Positions 52,941-62,134 of a DNA stretch of 64,000 bases are shown piece by piece. The first letter of the stretch is position 1. Every line of letters begins with the position of its first letter. The DNA lies in the NCBI GenBank assembly GCA_012517325.1, contig JAAYVF010000060.1:35023-99022 (forward strand), written 5' to 3'. The translations under genes were made by a program, and so were the position numbers. This DNA is from Myxococcales bacterium. GTDB lineage: Bacteria > Lernaellota > Lernaellaia > Lernaellales > Lernaellaceae. The notes under the pieces are model-generated. The model did no database searches. It was not told the DNA's origin and saw nothing but the letters and a program-made list of their open reading frames with translations.

Positions 52941-53170
52941 CGGCCGCGCGTCAACGCCATGATTTCGTCGGTGGTCATCTTGACCGTCGCGCGCCCCCGC
53001 AAGCGTTGGGCGATCAACTCGCCCCGCGTGGCCTTTTTCGCCTTGCCGGCGCGAACGATTTTCACCGCGTTGCCCTCGACTTTGAATTCGACTTCGGTCT
53101 CCGGCAGCAACCCCAGCTTTTTACGGATTTCCAGGGGAATCGTCACCTGGCCCTTGGTCGTGATGCGCAT
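52937..53170 (-). CDS. AbrB/VapB-type antitoxin
   Basis: A 77-residue protein with an N-terminal SpoVT-AbrB swapped-hairpin motif (RITTKGQVTIPLEIRKKLGL) and a charged tail that would wrap the toxin. It overlaps the PIN gene. Such antitoxins bind their own promoter, which would lie in 53171-53277; no operator was recognised there. Confidence 0.9.
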   Translation of the reverse strand: MRITTKGQVTIPLEIRKKLGLLPETEVEFKVEGNAVKIVRAGKAKKATRGELIAQRLRGRATVKMTTDEIMALTRGR

Positions 53171-53277
53171 GGCCGACTCCTTTTCTTACCAGTAAGAGTA
53201 ATACTCGTCGCCGGTGAAATCAAACCAGGAAAACGAATCCGACGGCGGCCGTCGGTCGCCACCGGATTGATCGCGGG

Positions 53278-54450
53278 TCAGAGGCGAATCACCAGGTCCG
53301 AAATCGGGAACGCCACGCAGGCGTGGATGTAGCCGAATTGCCGGTCGGATTCGCGCAAGCCGGCGTTGGGCGGCATGAAGACCTCGCCGCTGAGCAGGCG
53401 CGTGCGGCAGGCGCTGCATTCGCCGGAGCGGCAGACCGCCGGGACGACCAGGCCGTGGCGTTCCAGCGAATTGAGCAACGGTTCGCCGGCAGGCGCCTGG
53501 ATGGTCTGGTCGTTGACCTGCACGGTAAAGACCGTGGTCGGCTTGAGCTTCGCGGGCCAGCCGGGCACCTTGGTAATGTCGGCGGGCGGGCCGTAGAGCT
53601 CGCGTTTGATCTTGTGGCGCGGCACGCCCAGCTTGAGCAGTTCGGGAATGCAAAAATCGTACATCGCGTGCGGACCGCAGAGGTAGAAGGTTTTACCGGC
53701 GATCGCGCCGACTTCCTTCCGGATCAGCTTGGCGTCGATGAACCCCTTGAGGCCGCGGTAATTCTTCGGCGGTTCGCTGATGATCGAAGCGAAGCGGAAG
53801 CGCTCGTTTTTCTTGGCGAGCCGGGCCAGTTCCTCGCCGAAGATGACATCGTTCGTGCGGCGGCTGCCGTACAGCAGCGTGATTTTCCGCGGCCAGCCCT
53901 GCAATTCCATTTGCCGGATGATGCTCATGAACGGCGTGATGCCGCTGCCGCCGGCGACGAACACCAGATCCTCGCCGTCGATCAGCGGCTCGTGATAGAA
54001 GCTGCCCGCCGGACCGGTGCTGTCGAACGAATCGCCGACCCGGAACGCCTCGAGCAGGAACGGCGCCACGAAACCGCCCGGCACGTCGCGGACCGTCAGA
54101 TCGAGGTACTCGACCCCCGGCGGCGAGGAAATGCTGTACGGCCGGCTGGTGTGCACGCCCTGCTGATTGACGAACAGGTTGATGTATTGCCCGGCGCGGA
54201 ACGGCGGCGTGTCGCCGTCCACCCGCACCAGCCGGAAGGTCTTGGCGCTCGGCGTCTCGTCGATGATCAGCGTCACCCGCAGGCGCATGCGCGCCGGATG
54301 CAACGAATTCACGACGCGTTTGACCAGCGCGCGGTATTCCTCGGAAGTGTAATCCACGCCCATGCCCGGCCGGCGCAGGGTGTTCCACTCGTACATGGTT
54401 TTGGGGTACTGGCTCAGATCCTTCAGCATTTCGACCACGATGTTTTTCAT
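53278..54450 (-). CDS. Flavin reductase with C-terminal 2Fe-2S ferredoxin domain
   Basis: The 390-residue protein has an FAD-binding barrel (RPYSISSP, about residue 104), an NAD(P)-binding domain (GGSGITPFMSII, about 165) and a plant-type 2Fe-2S domain (CRSGECSACRTR and a later Cys near HACVAFP). About 50 residues precede the FAD domain. The order is that of phenol-hydroxylase-like and oxygenase reductases. It starts 1 base after the CrtISO-like gene, so it probably feeds electrons to that enzyme or to a partner elsewhere. Confidence 0.88.
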   Translation of the reverse strand: MKNIVVEMLKDLSQYPKTMYEWNTLRRPGMGVDYTSEEYRALVKRVVNSLHPARMRLRVTLIIDETPSAKTFRLVRVDGDTPPFRAGQYINLFVNQQGVHTSRPYSISSPPGVEYLDLTVRDVPGGFVAPFLLEAFRVGDSFDSTGPAGSFYHEPLIDGEDLVFVAGGSGITPFMSIIRQMELQGWPRKITLLYGSRRTNDVIFGEELARLAKKNERFRFASIISEPPKNYRGLKGFIDAKLIRKEVGAIAGKTFYLCGPHAMYDFCIPELLKLGVPRHKIKRELYGPPADITKVPGWPAKLKPTTVFTVQVNDQTIQAPAGEPLLNSLERHGLVVPAVCRSGECSACRTRLLSGEVFMPPNAGLRESDRQFGYIHACVAFPISDLVIRL

Positions 54451-54451
54451 C

Positions 54452-55993
54452 CTACGCCTCCTTCCCGGTCCGCTTGGTCTGCCGCAGAATCACCTCGCCC
54501 GCGATGCGGCCCGACATCATCGCCGGCTCGAAGCCGCCGCCGGGCGGCGTCCAGGCGCCGACGAAAAACAGGTTTTTCAGCGGGCCCCAATGCGGCAGGC
54601 GGAAGAAAGAGGAATCCTCGGGCGGTTGATCGAAGCCGTAGATGCTGCCGCCCATCGCGTTGGCGTAGCGCATGTTGGTGATAGGCGTGGACACCTCGAC
54701 GACCTCCGCCGCGGCGCGCAGTCCCGGATAAAGGCGCTCGGCCAGGTCGATCATCTGGCCGGCAATGCGGTTTTTGGTGTCGACGTATTCGCGCGGCGGC
54801 ACGTGGTACCAGGGGTCGGCGTAAGTCAGCAGGGTCAGGACGACCATCGACGTTCCCGGCGGCGAGATTTCCGGCAACACGGTGTTGTAGGCAGTGACGC
54901 TGATCTCCTGGGGCTCGTCGAGCGTCCGCATCTGGGCGTAATGCGCGTCGAAATCGTCGGTCACGTTGATGAAGACCTCGTGATTCGCCAGCCCCAGTTT
55001 TTCGGGGGGCACGGCCAGACCCAGATACACGTTGAATGACGACGGCCCGATGGTGCTCGACCGCAGGCGCCGCCAGAACTTCGCGGGGATTTTTTCCAGG
55101 CCGATCATTTCGCGGCAGGTCGTGACCGGGTCGGCGTTGGACACCACGGCGCCGGCGGCGATCTCGTCACCGTCGCAAGTCGCCACGCCGATCACCTTGC
55201 CGTTCCGGGTGAGAATGCGTTCGGCCGCGCAATTGAACCGCACCTCGCCGCCCGCTTTCTCCAGCACCGACACGAAAGCCTGCGACAGGGTCTGCGAACG
55301 TCCCTTGACGTGCGCCGGGCCGTAATCGAGGTACTCGGTGAGCATGGTGGCGAAATACAGGTAGGACGCCTTCGCGGGCGGCATGCCCATGTAGCCCCAC
55401 AATTGCGACAGCACCGCGCGCGCCCGTTGGTCCTTCACGTCGCGGTTCAGCACCTGGCCCCAGGTGGTCAGCGCGTAGCGGGCCAGGTTCGGCAGGTTGA
55501 GCGGGATTTGCGCCAGCTGATCGACTTTGGGCAGCCGGCCGGAGAGCGCCAGCTTGTTGAAGAAGCGCAGTTCGTCGCCGAGTGCGTAAACGCGTTTCAA
55601 AAAGCGCCGGATGCCGTCGGCCTCGGCCGGGAATTCGGCGCACAGTTTCTGCTCGTAGGCCTCGCGGCCCAGCGGCAGGGTGACGTCGTAATCGGCGAAA
55701 ACCGAACGGTAAAAATCGGGGATCGTCACGAACTCGACCTGGTCGGTGATCCCCAGGTATTTCAGGTAACGATAAAGCGGGCCGGGGTTCTCGGCCGTGC
55801 CCACGCCCGACAGCTCGTGCAGCGCGATCTCGAATTCGAACCGGCCGCGCACGAAGCTCGTCGCATAGCCGCCCGGCACGTTGTGTTTCTCGAGCAACAG
55901 CACCCGCCGGCCGCGCTTGGCCAGGTAGGCCGCCGCCGACAGTCCGCCCAATCCGGCGCCGATCACTACGACGTCATATTGATTTTGACTCAA
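54452..55993 (-). CDS. FAD-dependent oxidoreductase, phytoene desaturase/CrtISO/RetSat-like
   Basis: A TTG start at 55993 follows GGAG by 7 bases; upstream in-frame codons encode an unlikely leader. The 513-residue protein begins YDVVVIGAGLGGLSAAAYLA (Rossmann FAD motif, about residues 6-25), and its C-terminal motif GAWTPPGGGFEPAMMSG is the family's flavin-binding end. CrtISO, retinol saturase and similar enzymes share this layout. The tightly linked 2Fe-2S reductase is unusual, because most relatives use quinones or dissociable FAD. It probably saturates or isomerises a lipid or carotenoid. Confidence 0.86.
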   Translation of the reverse strand: MSQNQYDVVVIGAGLGGLSAAAYLAKRGRRVLLLEKHNVPGGYATSFVRGRFEFEIALHELSGVGTAENPGPLYRYLKYLGITDQVEFVTIPDFYRSVFADYDVTLPLGREAYEQKLCAEFPAEADGIRRFLKRVYALGDELRFFNKLALSGRLPKVDQLAQIPLNLPNLARYALTTWGQVLNRDVKDQRARAVLSQLWGYMGMPPAKASYLYFATMLTEYLDYGPAHVKGRSQTLSQAFVSVLEKAGGEVRFNCAAERILTRNGKVIGVATCDGDEIAAGAVVSNADPVTTCREMIGLEKIPAKFWRRLRSSTIGPSSFNVYLGLAVPPEKLGLANHEVFINVTDDFDAHYAQMRTLDEPQEISVTAYNTVLPEISPPGTSMVVLTLLTYADPWYHVPPREYVDTKNRIAGQMIDLAERLYPGLRAAAEVVEVSTPITNMRYANAMGGSIYGFDQPPEDSSFFRLPHWGPLKNLFFVGAWTPPGGGFEPAMMSGRIAGEVILRQTKRTGKEA

Positions 55994-56080
55994 CTCCCCG
56001 CTCCTTCCCAAGATGTAAATCGACCCGCCCGAAACCCGAACCGGCGCGCCCGCGTCGGGCGGCCGCAAAAATCGCCGCGC

Positions 56081-57193
56081 TCAGAGATTTCCCGCCTCGA
56101 TATCGAGCCGCATCCGGTCGGTGCCGCAGAGCAGATCGAAAGCGAGACGGGTGCGCTCGAATTCGTACGGCTCGGTGCGCCAGGAAAAATTCTGCGGCGA
56201 CTGCCGACGCGCCGCCGCCACGAGGCGCAGATAGGCGTCGAACGACCGGAACGCGTCCCGGTCGACCACGTGGACGAAAACGCCCTTGCACAGCTTGCCC
56301 GCGAATTTGTGAAACGTCGGCACGAACTGGATCGGCCGGAAATAGACGCCCGGCAGCCGCAGCCCGTTGAGCTCGGCGGCGAGCGCCGCGCCGTCGAGCC
56401 AGGGCGCGCCGACCATCTCGAACGGCCGCGTCGTCCCGCGGCCTTCCGACAGGTTCGTGCCCTCGATCAGGCAACCGCCCGGATACACCGTCGCCGTCTC
56501 CAGCGAGGTCATGTTCGGGCTGGGCATCACCCACGGCAGGCCCGTTTCGTCGAACCACATCCGCCGCTCCCATCCTTCGAGGGACAACACCGTCAGGTCG
56601 GCCCGCCAACCCTGTTCGCGGTTCCATTGCGTCGCCAGTTCGCCGACCGTCCTGGCGTGACGGACCGGCACCGGGAAGCGGCCCACGAAGGACGCGAAGG
56701 CGGGGTCCAGCACCGGGCCTTCCACGTCGAGGCCGTTGATGGGATTGGGGCGATCGCAGAGGATGACCTTTTTGCCCGCCTCGGCGCAGGCCTCGATGCA
56801 GTAGGCCATGGTGTATACGTAGGTGTAGTACCGCGCGCCGATGCCTTGCAGATCGATGACCAGAACGTCGATTTTTTCCAGCGCCTTCGGCGAGGGTTTG
56901 AGGGAAGTCGGATCGTCGCCGTACAGCGAATAGACCCTCAGCCCGCGGTAGACCGTGTGGCCGACGTCCACCTGGTCCTGTTCCACGCCCGCGATACCGT
57001 GTTCCGGCCCGAAGAGCGCCGTCACGTTGATCGCCGGATCGTCGATCAGCCGATCGTGCAGATACGTCAGGTCGGGCAGGACCGAAGCCGAGTGGACCAA
57101 CAGCCCGACGCGCGCGCCGCCGAGGTATTCCTGACGATGCTCCAGCAGCCGGACGCAACCCGGCTGAACAACGGGCTGTTTGACCTGGGGCAT
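56081..57193 (-). CDS. NamZ-like exo-beta-N-acetylmuramidase (DUF1343, GH171)
   Basis: The 370-residue protein has the family motifs FGPEHGI (about 62), DRPNPINGL, then EGTNLSEGRGTTRPFE and GAPW. DUF1343 proteins include NamZ, which removes terminal MurNAc in wall recycling. No signal peptide is visible, so action in the cytoplasm or a missed upstream start is possible. It starts 4 bases after the GT-C/TPR gene. Confidence 0.86.
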   Translation of the reverse strand: MPQVKQPVVQPGCVRLLEHRQEYLGGARVGLLVHSASVLPDLTYLHDRLIDDPAINVTALFGPEHGIAGVEQDQVDVGHTVYRGLRVYSLYGDDPTSLKPSPKALEKIDVLVIDLQGIGARYYTYVYTMAYCIEACAEAGKKVILCDRPNPINGLDVEGPVLDPAFASFVGRFPVPVRHARTVGELATQWNREQGWRADLTVLSLEGWERRMWFDETGLPWVMPSPNMTSLETATVYPGGCLIEGTNLSEGRGTTRPFEMVGAPWLDGAALAAELNGLRLPGVYFRPIQFVPTFHKFAGKLCKGVFVHVVDRDAFRSFDAYLRLVAAARRQSPQNFSWRTEPYEFERTRLAFDLLCGTDRMRLDIEAGNL

Positions 57194-57197
57194 GCGG

Positions 57198-59771
57198 TTA
57201 TTCCCCTTCCTTCGGGTTCGCGGTCGTGGTTGTTTCGATTTCTTTAATGGTTTGCCGCACCCATTGTAACAGTTTCGGATCGCGAACCAAACCGCCCGCC
57301 GCCGAAAAATATTCGCGGGCTTCCCGCGGGCGGCCGCCCGCCAACGAGTCCTTTCCCAATTCGATCAACAAAAGGCCGCGCGGCGGTCCGTCGACCTGGG
57401 CGGCGGCCCAGGTCAACCACTCGGCGACCGCTTCGGGCGGCGACTTTTGCGCCACTTCCAGGCTGATCTCGGCGAAACTTGGCGGATCGAACGAACCGCG
57501 CGGCGCCTCGCGGAGCGTTCGCGCGGCGGCCGACGGATCGCCACGCCGGATCTGGACGCGGGCGAGCATCAGCCGAAACGAGCCGGCCAACGGATTCGCC
57601 GGATCCGCCGCGGTCAGATTGCGCCGCACCAGGCGTTCCGCGTCGGACAATCGGTTCAGACGCAAATCGATGTCGGCTTCCGCCAGATCGATGCCGGCGA
57701 TCTGGGAGGGATCGGCCGCGGCGCGCAAGAGCGGAAAATCGGCCAGCACCGCCGGGATATCGTCGCGCCGCAAGGCGAATTCCTGATGCGCCAGGTAGAG
57801 GCTGTAGCGATGAGCCGCCACCGCGGCATTTGCCGCGAGCAATCGCTCCCAATAGGCAAGGAAGGAACCCGCGGGCAGCCGTCCCCTGACTTCATAATCC
57901 AACATGCTTTGCAAGGAAGCCATCTGGTGGCCGAAGCTCGGGCACGTTTCAGCCGCTTTTTCCCACCAGGCCGGGGCGGCGGCGGAGGCCAGTTCGGTCA
58001 GGCTTTTCGCCAGCTCCTGCGCCGCCTCGCATTGGCGAGAATTTTTTTGCGCCACCAGGTAATGCAGCCGCGCCGCTTCGTGGAAATCGCCTCTTTCAAA
58101 AGCCTGCCGCGCCTGGCGCATCATCGAATCCTGCCACGATAACGACCAAGGTTTGAGCGCCATCGGCAAACATACCGCCGGCGCGAGCACCGGCCGCGGT
58201 TCCCGCACCGGTTCGCGGCGGGCGAAAACCGTCAGGACTTGGCCGTCGCTCAATCTTTCTCGCCGGTAAAAAAGATAATTCGGCCATTCGGCTTGAAAGA
58301 CGGCCCGCACCTGGGTGTATTTTTCCGCCTCGAGGGGATTGCTACCCTCCGGGGTATCGAAAGTCGGCCAATCCTCCCCCAAGGTAAAAACGAACTCCGG
58401 CCGGTCGAATTGGCTGACTTTTTCCGTCACCCATTCGCCAAAGGCGATTTGCTGATCGACCACCAGGCAGGAATTCATATTGACCAACAAGGGGAAAATC
58501 CGATCCACGCGCTGATCGCCACGAGTCAAATCCATGGTCAGCCGGGCAGCCGGATTTTGCCGGGCTGTATTCGCGATCAACGCCGCCAATTCGCGATCGG
58601 CGGCCGGTGGCGGCGCCGGAATCGACACTCCCGCCCAGTCGGCAAGATCGGCTCGCCCCAGCCGGGGCGTCAGACCGACCAGAACGATTTCCGCCAGCGC
58701 CAACCCGCCGTAAAGGATTCCCAGGCAAATGGCGAGGCGTTTGGACGGCCGCCGCCCGAAGGAAAAGGCCAGCCACAGGGCCAGGACCAGATGAACGCCC
58801 AACAGGTACCAATCGCGCTTGGTCACCGCCGCAAAATAAAAAACCAACGGAACGCCGCCGGCAAACGCGAAAGCCCAATCTTCGACTTGCCAGTCGCGCT
58901 CGTTCCATCGTTTTGCCAATAAATAGCCCAAGGCAATCCAGGCGATGAGCCCTCGATAACCAACCGCCAACAGCCAGAAGTAATGACCGGCGCCGGGCAT
59001 TGATTCGCTTCGGCCCGCCAAAACATCGTCGCGCAACTCCGCCAGACTTCGCCGCCAATCGGGTAAAAGCCAGGCGCCGAGCACCGTGAGATAGACGACC
59101 AGCAAAAACAGCCGACGCCGACGCAAGGCCGGATCGCCAAGTGAAATCAGAATCAAGGCCGCCGGCACGATGCACAACGCGGCAATCGGCTTGGTTGCGG
59201 CAAGAATCGCCAAAAATAAGGCGACGCTCGCCTGCATGAAGGGCGAGTTCCAACGGTCTGCCGCAAAAAACAACCCCAAGGCGACAACCTCGGTCGCCAA
59301 CGCGGCGATTTCCAAATTGAACGCCGTCGCCACCGTCCAGAAAACCGGATTAGCCAATACAATGAAGCCTACCAACAAGGTCGGTAGCGCCTGCCGGGAA
59401 AGATGGCGGCCGAAAGCGATCGCCCCAATCATCAGAATCAGCCAGAAAATGAGTGTGGTGACGATCGCGCCGCGAAACCCGTCGCCCGCCAACTCGGCGG
59501 CGCCGGCGGTCAGCAAATAGGTGAGCGGCAGATAGCGGGCCTGACGAAGCCGCAGCAACTCAAGCACCGTCGACGGCGAATCCTGCAATGCCAGCCGGTA
59601 AGCCATGGCCTTGAAAAAATGTTGGCCGCTGTCGTGACCGCTGATTTGCTGATTGGCCGTGTGCCAGGACGCCAGAACAAGGAAGGCGAGCAAAATAAGC
59701 AACGCGGCCGGTAAAAAGTACCGGCGTCCGGCAATGATTGGTGGCGCGACCGGCATCCGGGTTGAGGGCAA
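57198..59771 (-). CDS. GT-C-like membrane protein with long TPR-type tail
   Basis: The 857-residue protein has about 10 membrane helices to residue 400 (SGHDSGQHFFKA early is the GT39-like acidic loop), a luminal domain of about 150 residues and a helical repeat tail (about 550-840) of TPR type. It lies 7 bases after the mannose-1-phosphate guanylyltransferase gene, which makes GDP-mannose, so transfer of a mannose-type sugar is a reasonable guess. No direct evidence of donor. Confidence 0.7.
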   Translation of the reverse strand: MPSTRMPVAPPIIAGRRYFLPAALLILLAFLVLASWHTANQQISGHDSGQHFFKAMAYRLALQDSPSTVLELLRLRQARYLPLTYLLTAGAAELAGDGFRGAIVTTLIFWLILMIGAIAFGRHLSRQALPTLLVGFIVLANPVFWTVATAFNLEIAALATEVVALGLFFAADRWNSPFMQASVALFLAILAATKPIAALCIVPAALILISLGDPALRRRRLFLLVVYLTVLGAWLLPDWRRSLAELRDDVLAGRSESMPGAGHYFWLLAVGYRGLIAWIALGYLLAKRWNERDWQVEDWAFAFAGGVPLVFYFAAVTKRDWYLLGVHLVLALWLAFSFGRRPSKRLAICLGILYGGLALAEIVLVGLTPRLGRADLADWAGVSIPAPPPAADRELAALIANTARQNPAARLTMDLTRGDQRVDRIFPLLVNMNSCLVVDQQIAFGEWVTEKVSQFDRPEFVFTLGEDWPTFDTPEGSNPLEAEKYTQVRAVFQAEWPNYLFYRRERLSDGQVLTVFARREPVREPRPVLAPAVCLPMALKPWSLSWQDSMMRQARQAFERGDFHEAARLHYLVAQKNSRQCEAAQELAKSLTELASAAAPAWWEKAAETCPSFGHQMASLQSMLDYEVRGRLPAGSFLAYWERLLAANAAVAAHRYSLYLAHQEFALRRDDIPAVLADFPLLRAAADPSQIAGIDLAEADIDLRLNRLSDAERLVRRNLTAADPANPLAGSFRLMLARVQIRRGDPSAAARTLREAPRGSFDPPSFAEISLEVAQKSPPEAVAEWLTWAAAQVDGPPRGLLLIELGKDSLAGGRPREAREYFSAAGGLVRDPKLLQWVRQTIKEIETTTTANPKEGE

Positions 59772-59778
59772 GCGGAAC

Positions 59779-60852
59779 TCACAAGTATTTGGTCAAACCG
59801 CGTCTTTCCAACTCATCGAACACTTTCTTGACGGCCTGGGCGTCGTCGCGCCGCGCCACCAGAGTCGCGTCGGGCGTGTGCACGACGATCAGGTCGTCGA
59901 CGCCGAGGGCCACCACGACGCCGTCGCAGGCGAAAACCGTGTTGTTGGCCCCGTCGAGGATCACGGCGTCGCCGTGGGCGACGTTGTGGTTTTCATCCGC
60001 CGGGTGCAATTCGCGGATCGCCGTCCAACTGCCGACGTCGCTCCAACCGATGTCCGCCGGAAACACCACCAGATTATCCACCTTTTCCATGACGCCGACA
60101 TCGATGCTGACGCCCTCGATTCGCGGATAGATTTCCTCGAGCCGCCGTTCGATTTCCGCCGGGGGTTCCGTCCCGGAAAGATCGGCGATTCGCGCCCACA
60201 AGTCGGGCAGGTGTTCCTGCACCGCGGCGAGAAACGTCGCGGCGCGAAAAAAGAAAATGCCGGAATTCCACAAGAACGACCCGGCGGCCAGAAAGGCCTG
60301 GGCGCGCTCGGCCCGCGGTTTTTCATGGAAGGCGGCGACACGGTGATAGGGCTGCCCGTTCTCCCGGCCCAGCCGGTCGGCCATTTCGATGTAGCCGTAC
60401 CCGGTTTCGGGAAAATCCGGCGCGATACCCAGGGTGATCAGCACCTCCTCGCGCGCCGCCAATTGACAGGCGGCGGCCAGGACTTCGCGAAAAACCTCGG
60501 GCCGGCGGATGGTGTGGTCGGCGGGCAGCAACGCCAGCACGGCGTCCGGATCACGGTCGGCCAGCAGCTTTGCCGCGACCGCCGCGCAAGGGGCGGTATT
60601 GCGCCGCAAGGGCTCGGCGATCAGGTTGGCGGCGGGCAATCCGGGCAGGGCCCGGGAGATTTTGTCGGCGATGGCAACGCCGGTAACGATCAACACGCGC
60701 TCCGGCGGCAACAACGGTTCGAGGCGCTTCATCGTTTGGACGAGCAGCACGTCGTCGCCGAAAATCGGTAAAAGCTGTTTGGGCAGATGCGCCCGGCTGA
60801 CCGGCCAGAACCGCGTACCGCTGCCTCCGGCCATGACGACCGCGTAATTCAT
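59779..60852 (-). CDS. manC: Mannose-1-phosphate guanylyltransferase
   Basis: Makes GDP-mannose from GTP and mannose-1-phosphate. The 357-residue protein has MAGGSGTRFWPVSR (pyrophosphorylase signature, residues 8-21), LPADH and the family's FPADIGWSDVGSW. It lacks the ManC C-terminal isomerase domain, so it is the single-function type. ATG 60852 touches the obgE stop (TGATG); a GTG one codon earlier overlaps it by 4. It precedes a GT-C gene. Confidence 0.92.
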   Translation of the reverse strand: MNYAVVMAGGSGTRFWPVSRAHLPKQLLPIFGDDVLLVQTMKRLEPLLPPERVLIVTGVAIADKISRALPGLPAANLIAEPLRRNTAPCAAVAAKLLADRDPDAVLALLPADHTIRRPEVFREVLAAACQLAAREEVLITLGIAPDFPETGYGYIEMADRLGRENGQPYHRVAAFHEKPRAERAQAFLAAGSFLWNSGIFFFRAATFLAAVQEHLPDLWARIADLSGTEPPAEIERRLEEIYPRIEGVSIDVGVMEKVDNLVVFPADIGWSDVGSWTAIRELHPADENHNVAHGDAVILDGANNTVFACDGVVVALGVDDLIVVHTPDATLVARRDDAQAVKKVFDELERRGLTKYL

Positions 60853-61874
60853 CACCCCTCCCCGCCTGGACGGTTCATCGCCGCCAATTCCGCTTCAATG
60901 GCGTCCAGCAACTCCGCGATGCCGCGCCCTTCCCGGGCGCTGACCGGATAAATCGCCAGCCCTTCCTTCGCTCCCGCTTCGCGCAATGCTTCCAGCCGTT
61001 CCGGGCCGTCCGGCAGGTCGATCTTGTTCGCCGCGATCACCTGCGGCCGCCGGCCGAGTTCCTCGCTGTAGGAAGACAGCTCGTGATTGAGCTTGTGAAA
61101 ATCGTCGAGCGGGTCGCGGCCGGAATGCGGATCGAGATCCAACAGGTGGACCAGCAGGCGAGTGCGCTCGATGTGCCGCAGAAACCGGATGCCCAAGCCG
61201 GCGCCGGCGTGCGCGCCCTCGATCAGCCCGGGCAGATCGGCCACCACGAAACGCCGCTCGAAATCGCGGTCGACCGTTCCCAGGTTCGGGTGCAAGGTCG
61301 TAAAAGGATAAGCCCCAACTTTCGGCCGGGCCGAGGAAATCGCGGCGATCAAGGTGGATTTGCCGACCGATGGATAGCCGATCAGGCCGACGTCGGCGAT
61401 GGATTTCAGGACCAGGCGATACCACCGTTCCTCGCCGGGGAAGCCTTTTTCATGCTCCAGCGGCGCGCGGTTGGCATTGCTGAGAAAGCGTGCGTTGCCT
61501 CGGCCGCCCCGCCCACCCTTGGCCGCGATCCATTCCCGATCCGGTTCGTCGAGGTCGACCACCATTTCGCCGGTTTCACCGTCGAAAACCACCACCCCGG
61601 CCGGCAGGTGGACGTACAGATGGGGAGCGTTCTTACCGTGTTGCGTCTTGCCCTTGCCATGCACGCCGTGCTTGGCGCGGTATTGCGGTTTGTAGGCCAG
61701 ATCGATCAGCGTGTTCTTCGAGCTGTCGGTCACGAAAACGACATCGCCGCCGTTGCCGCCGTCGCCGCCGTCCGGACCGCCGCGCGGCACGTATTTTTCC
61801 TTGCGGAAGGAAAGACAGCCGTCGCCACCCGCGCCCGACTGCACGAATACTTTGACTTCATCGACAAATTTCAT
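60852..61874 (-). CDS. obgE: ObgE/CgtA GTPase
   Basis: Ribosome-associated GTPase for 50S maturation. ATG 61874 starts the 340-residue protein with the Obg fold MKFVDEVKVFVQSGAGGDG and glycine-rich turns (RGGPDGGDGG), then G1 GYPSVGKST (about residue 168), G3 DLPGLIEGA and G4 NKID. It heads the minus-strand run to manC and the GT-C gene; an upstream leader to 61952 is not supported. Confidence 0.95.
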   Translation of the reverse strand: MKFVDEVKVFVQSGAGGDGCLSFRKEKYVPRGGPDGGDGGNGGDVVFVTDSSKNTLIDLAYKPQYRAKHGVHGKGKTQHGKNAPHLYVHLPAGVVVFDGETGEMVVDLDEPDREWIAAKGGRGGRGNARFLSNANRAPLEHEKGFPGEERWYRLVLKSIADVGLIGYPSVGKSTLIAAISSARPKVGAYPFTTLHPNLGTVDRDFERRFVVADLPGLIEGAHAGAGLGIRFLRHIERTRLLVHLLDLDPHSGRDPLDDFHKLNHELSSYSEELGRRPQVIAANKIDLPDGPERLEALREAGAKEGLAIYPVSAREGRGIAELLDAIEAELAAMNRPGGEG

Positions 61875-62010
61875 GAACGCTCTCTTTCGGACAATGCGCC
61901 AGTGTAACCACGCATCGGGCCGGGTTCTAGCGGAAATCCGCCGTTCTGGCAATCGCGAGCCCGCTCGAGCGGGAATAATACCAGAAATTCCAGGATTTCA
62001 AGCACCCGCG

Positions 62011-62040
62011 TTGACAGTAACCGGACCGGCAGGCTATAAA
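62011..62040 (+). promoter_or_regulatory. near-consensus sigma-70 promoter for the thiolase gene
   Basis: TTGACA (62011-62016), an 18-base spacer and TATAAA (62035-62040). The -35 is perfect and the -10 has 5 of 6. The leader to ATG 62135 is about 88 bases and holds a stem-loop. Confidence 0.75.
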
Positions 62041-62066
62041 ATCTAGCCCGCTTTTGTAGTGTAACC

Positions 62067-62093
62067 GGTTCGACTTCAGCCGAAGGACGAACC
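62067..62093 (+). promoter_or_regulatory. stem-loop in the thiolase mRNA leader
   Basis: GGTTCG (62067-62072) pairs with CGAACC (62088-62093) and inside CTTC (62074-62077) with GAAG (62082-62085), leaving an AGCC loop. It lies 27-68 bases after the promoter and 41 bases before the start codon, so it could act as a stability or protein-binding element. Confidence 0.4.
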
Positions 62094-62134
62094 GAGTTAA
62101 AGAAATTTTATCTTTCTTTTCGGGAGGTTGCAGC

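Noticed and set aside
55310..57247. 645-codon open frame antisense to the oxidoreductase and NamZ-like genes
   Set aside because: GC-skew shadow; it spans two well-supported genes and an intergenic gap.
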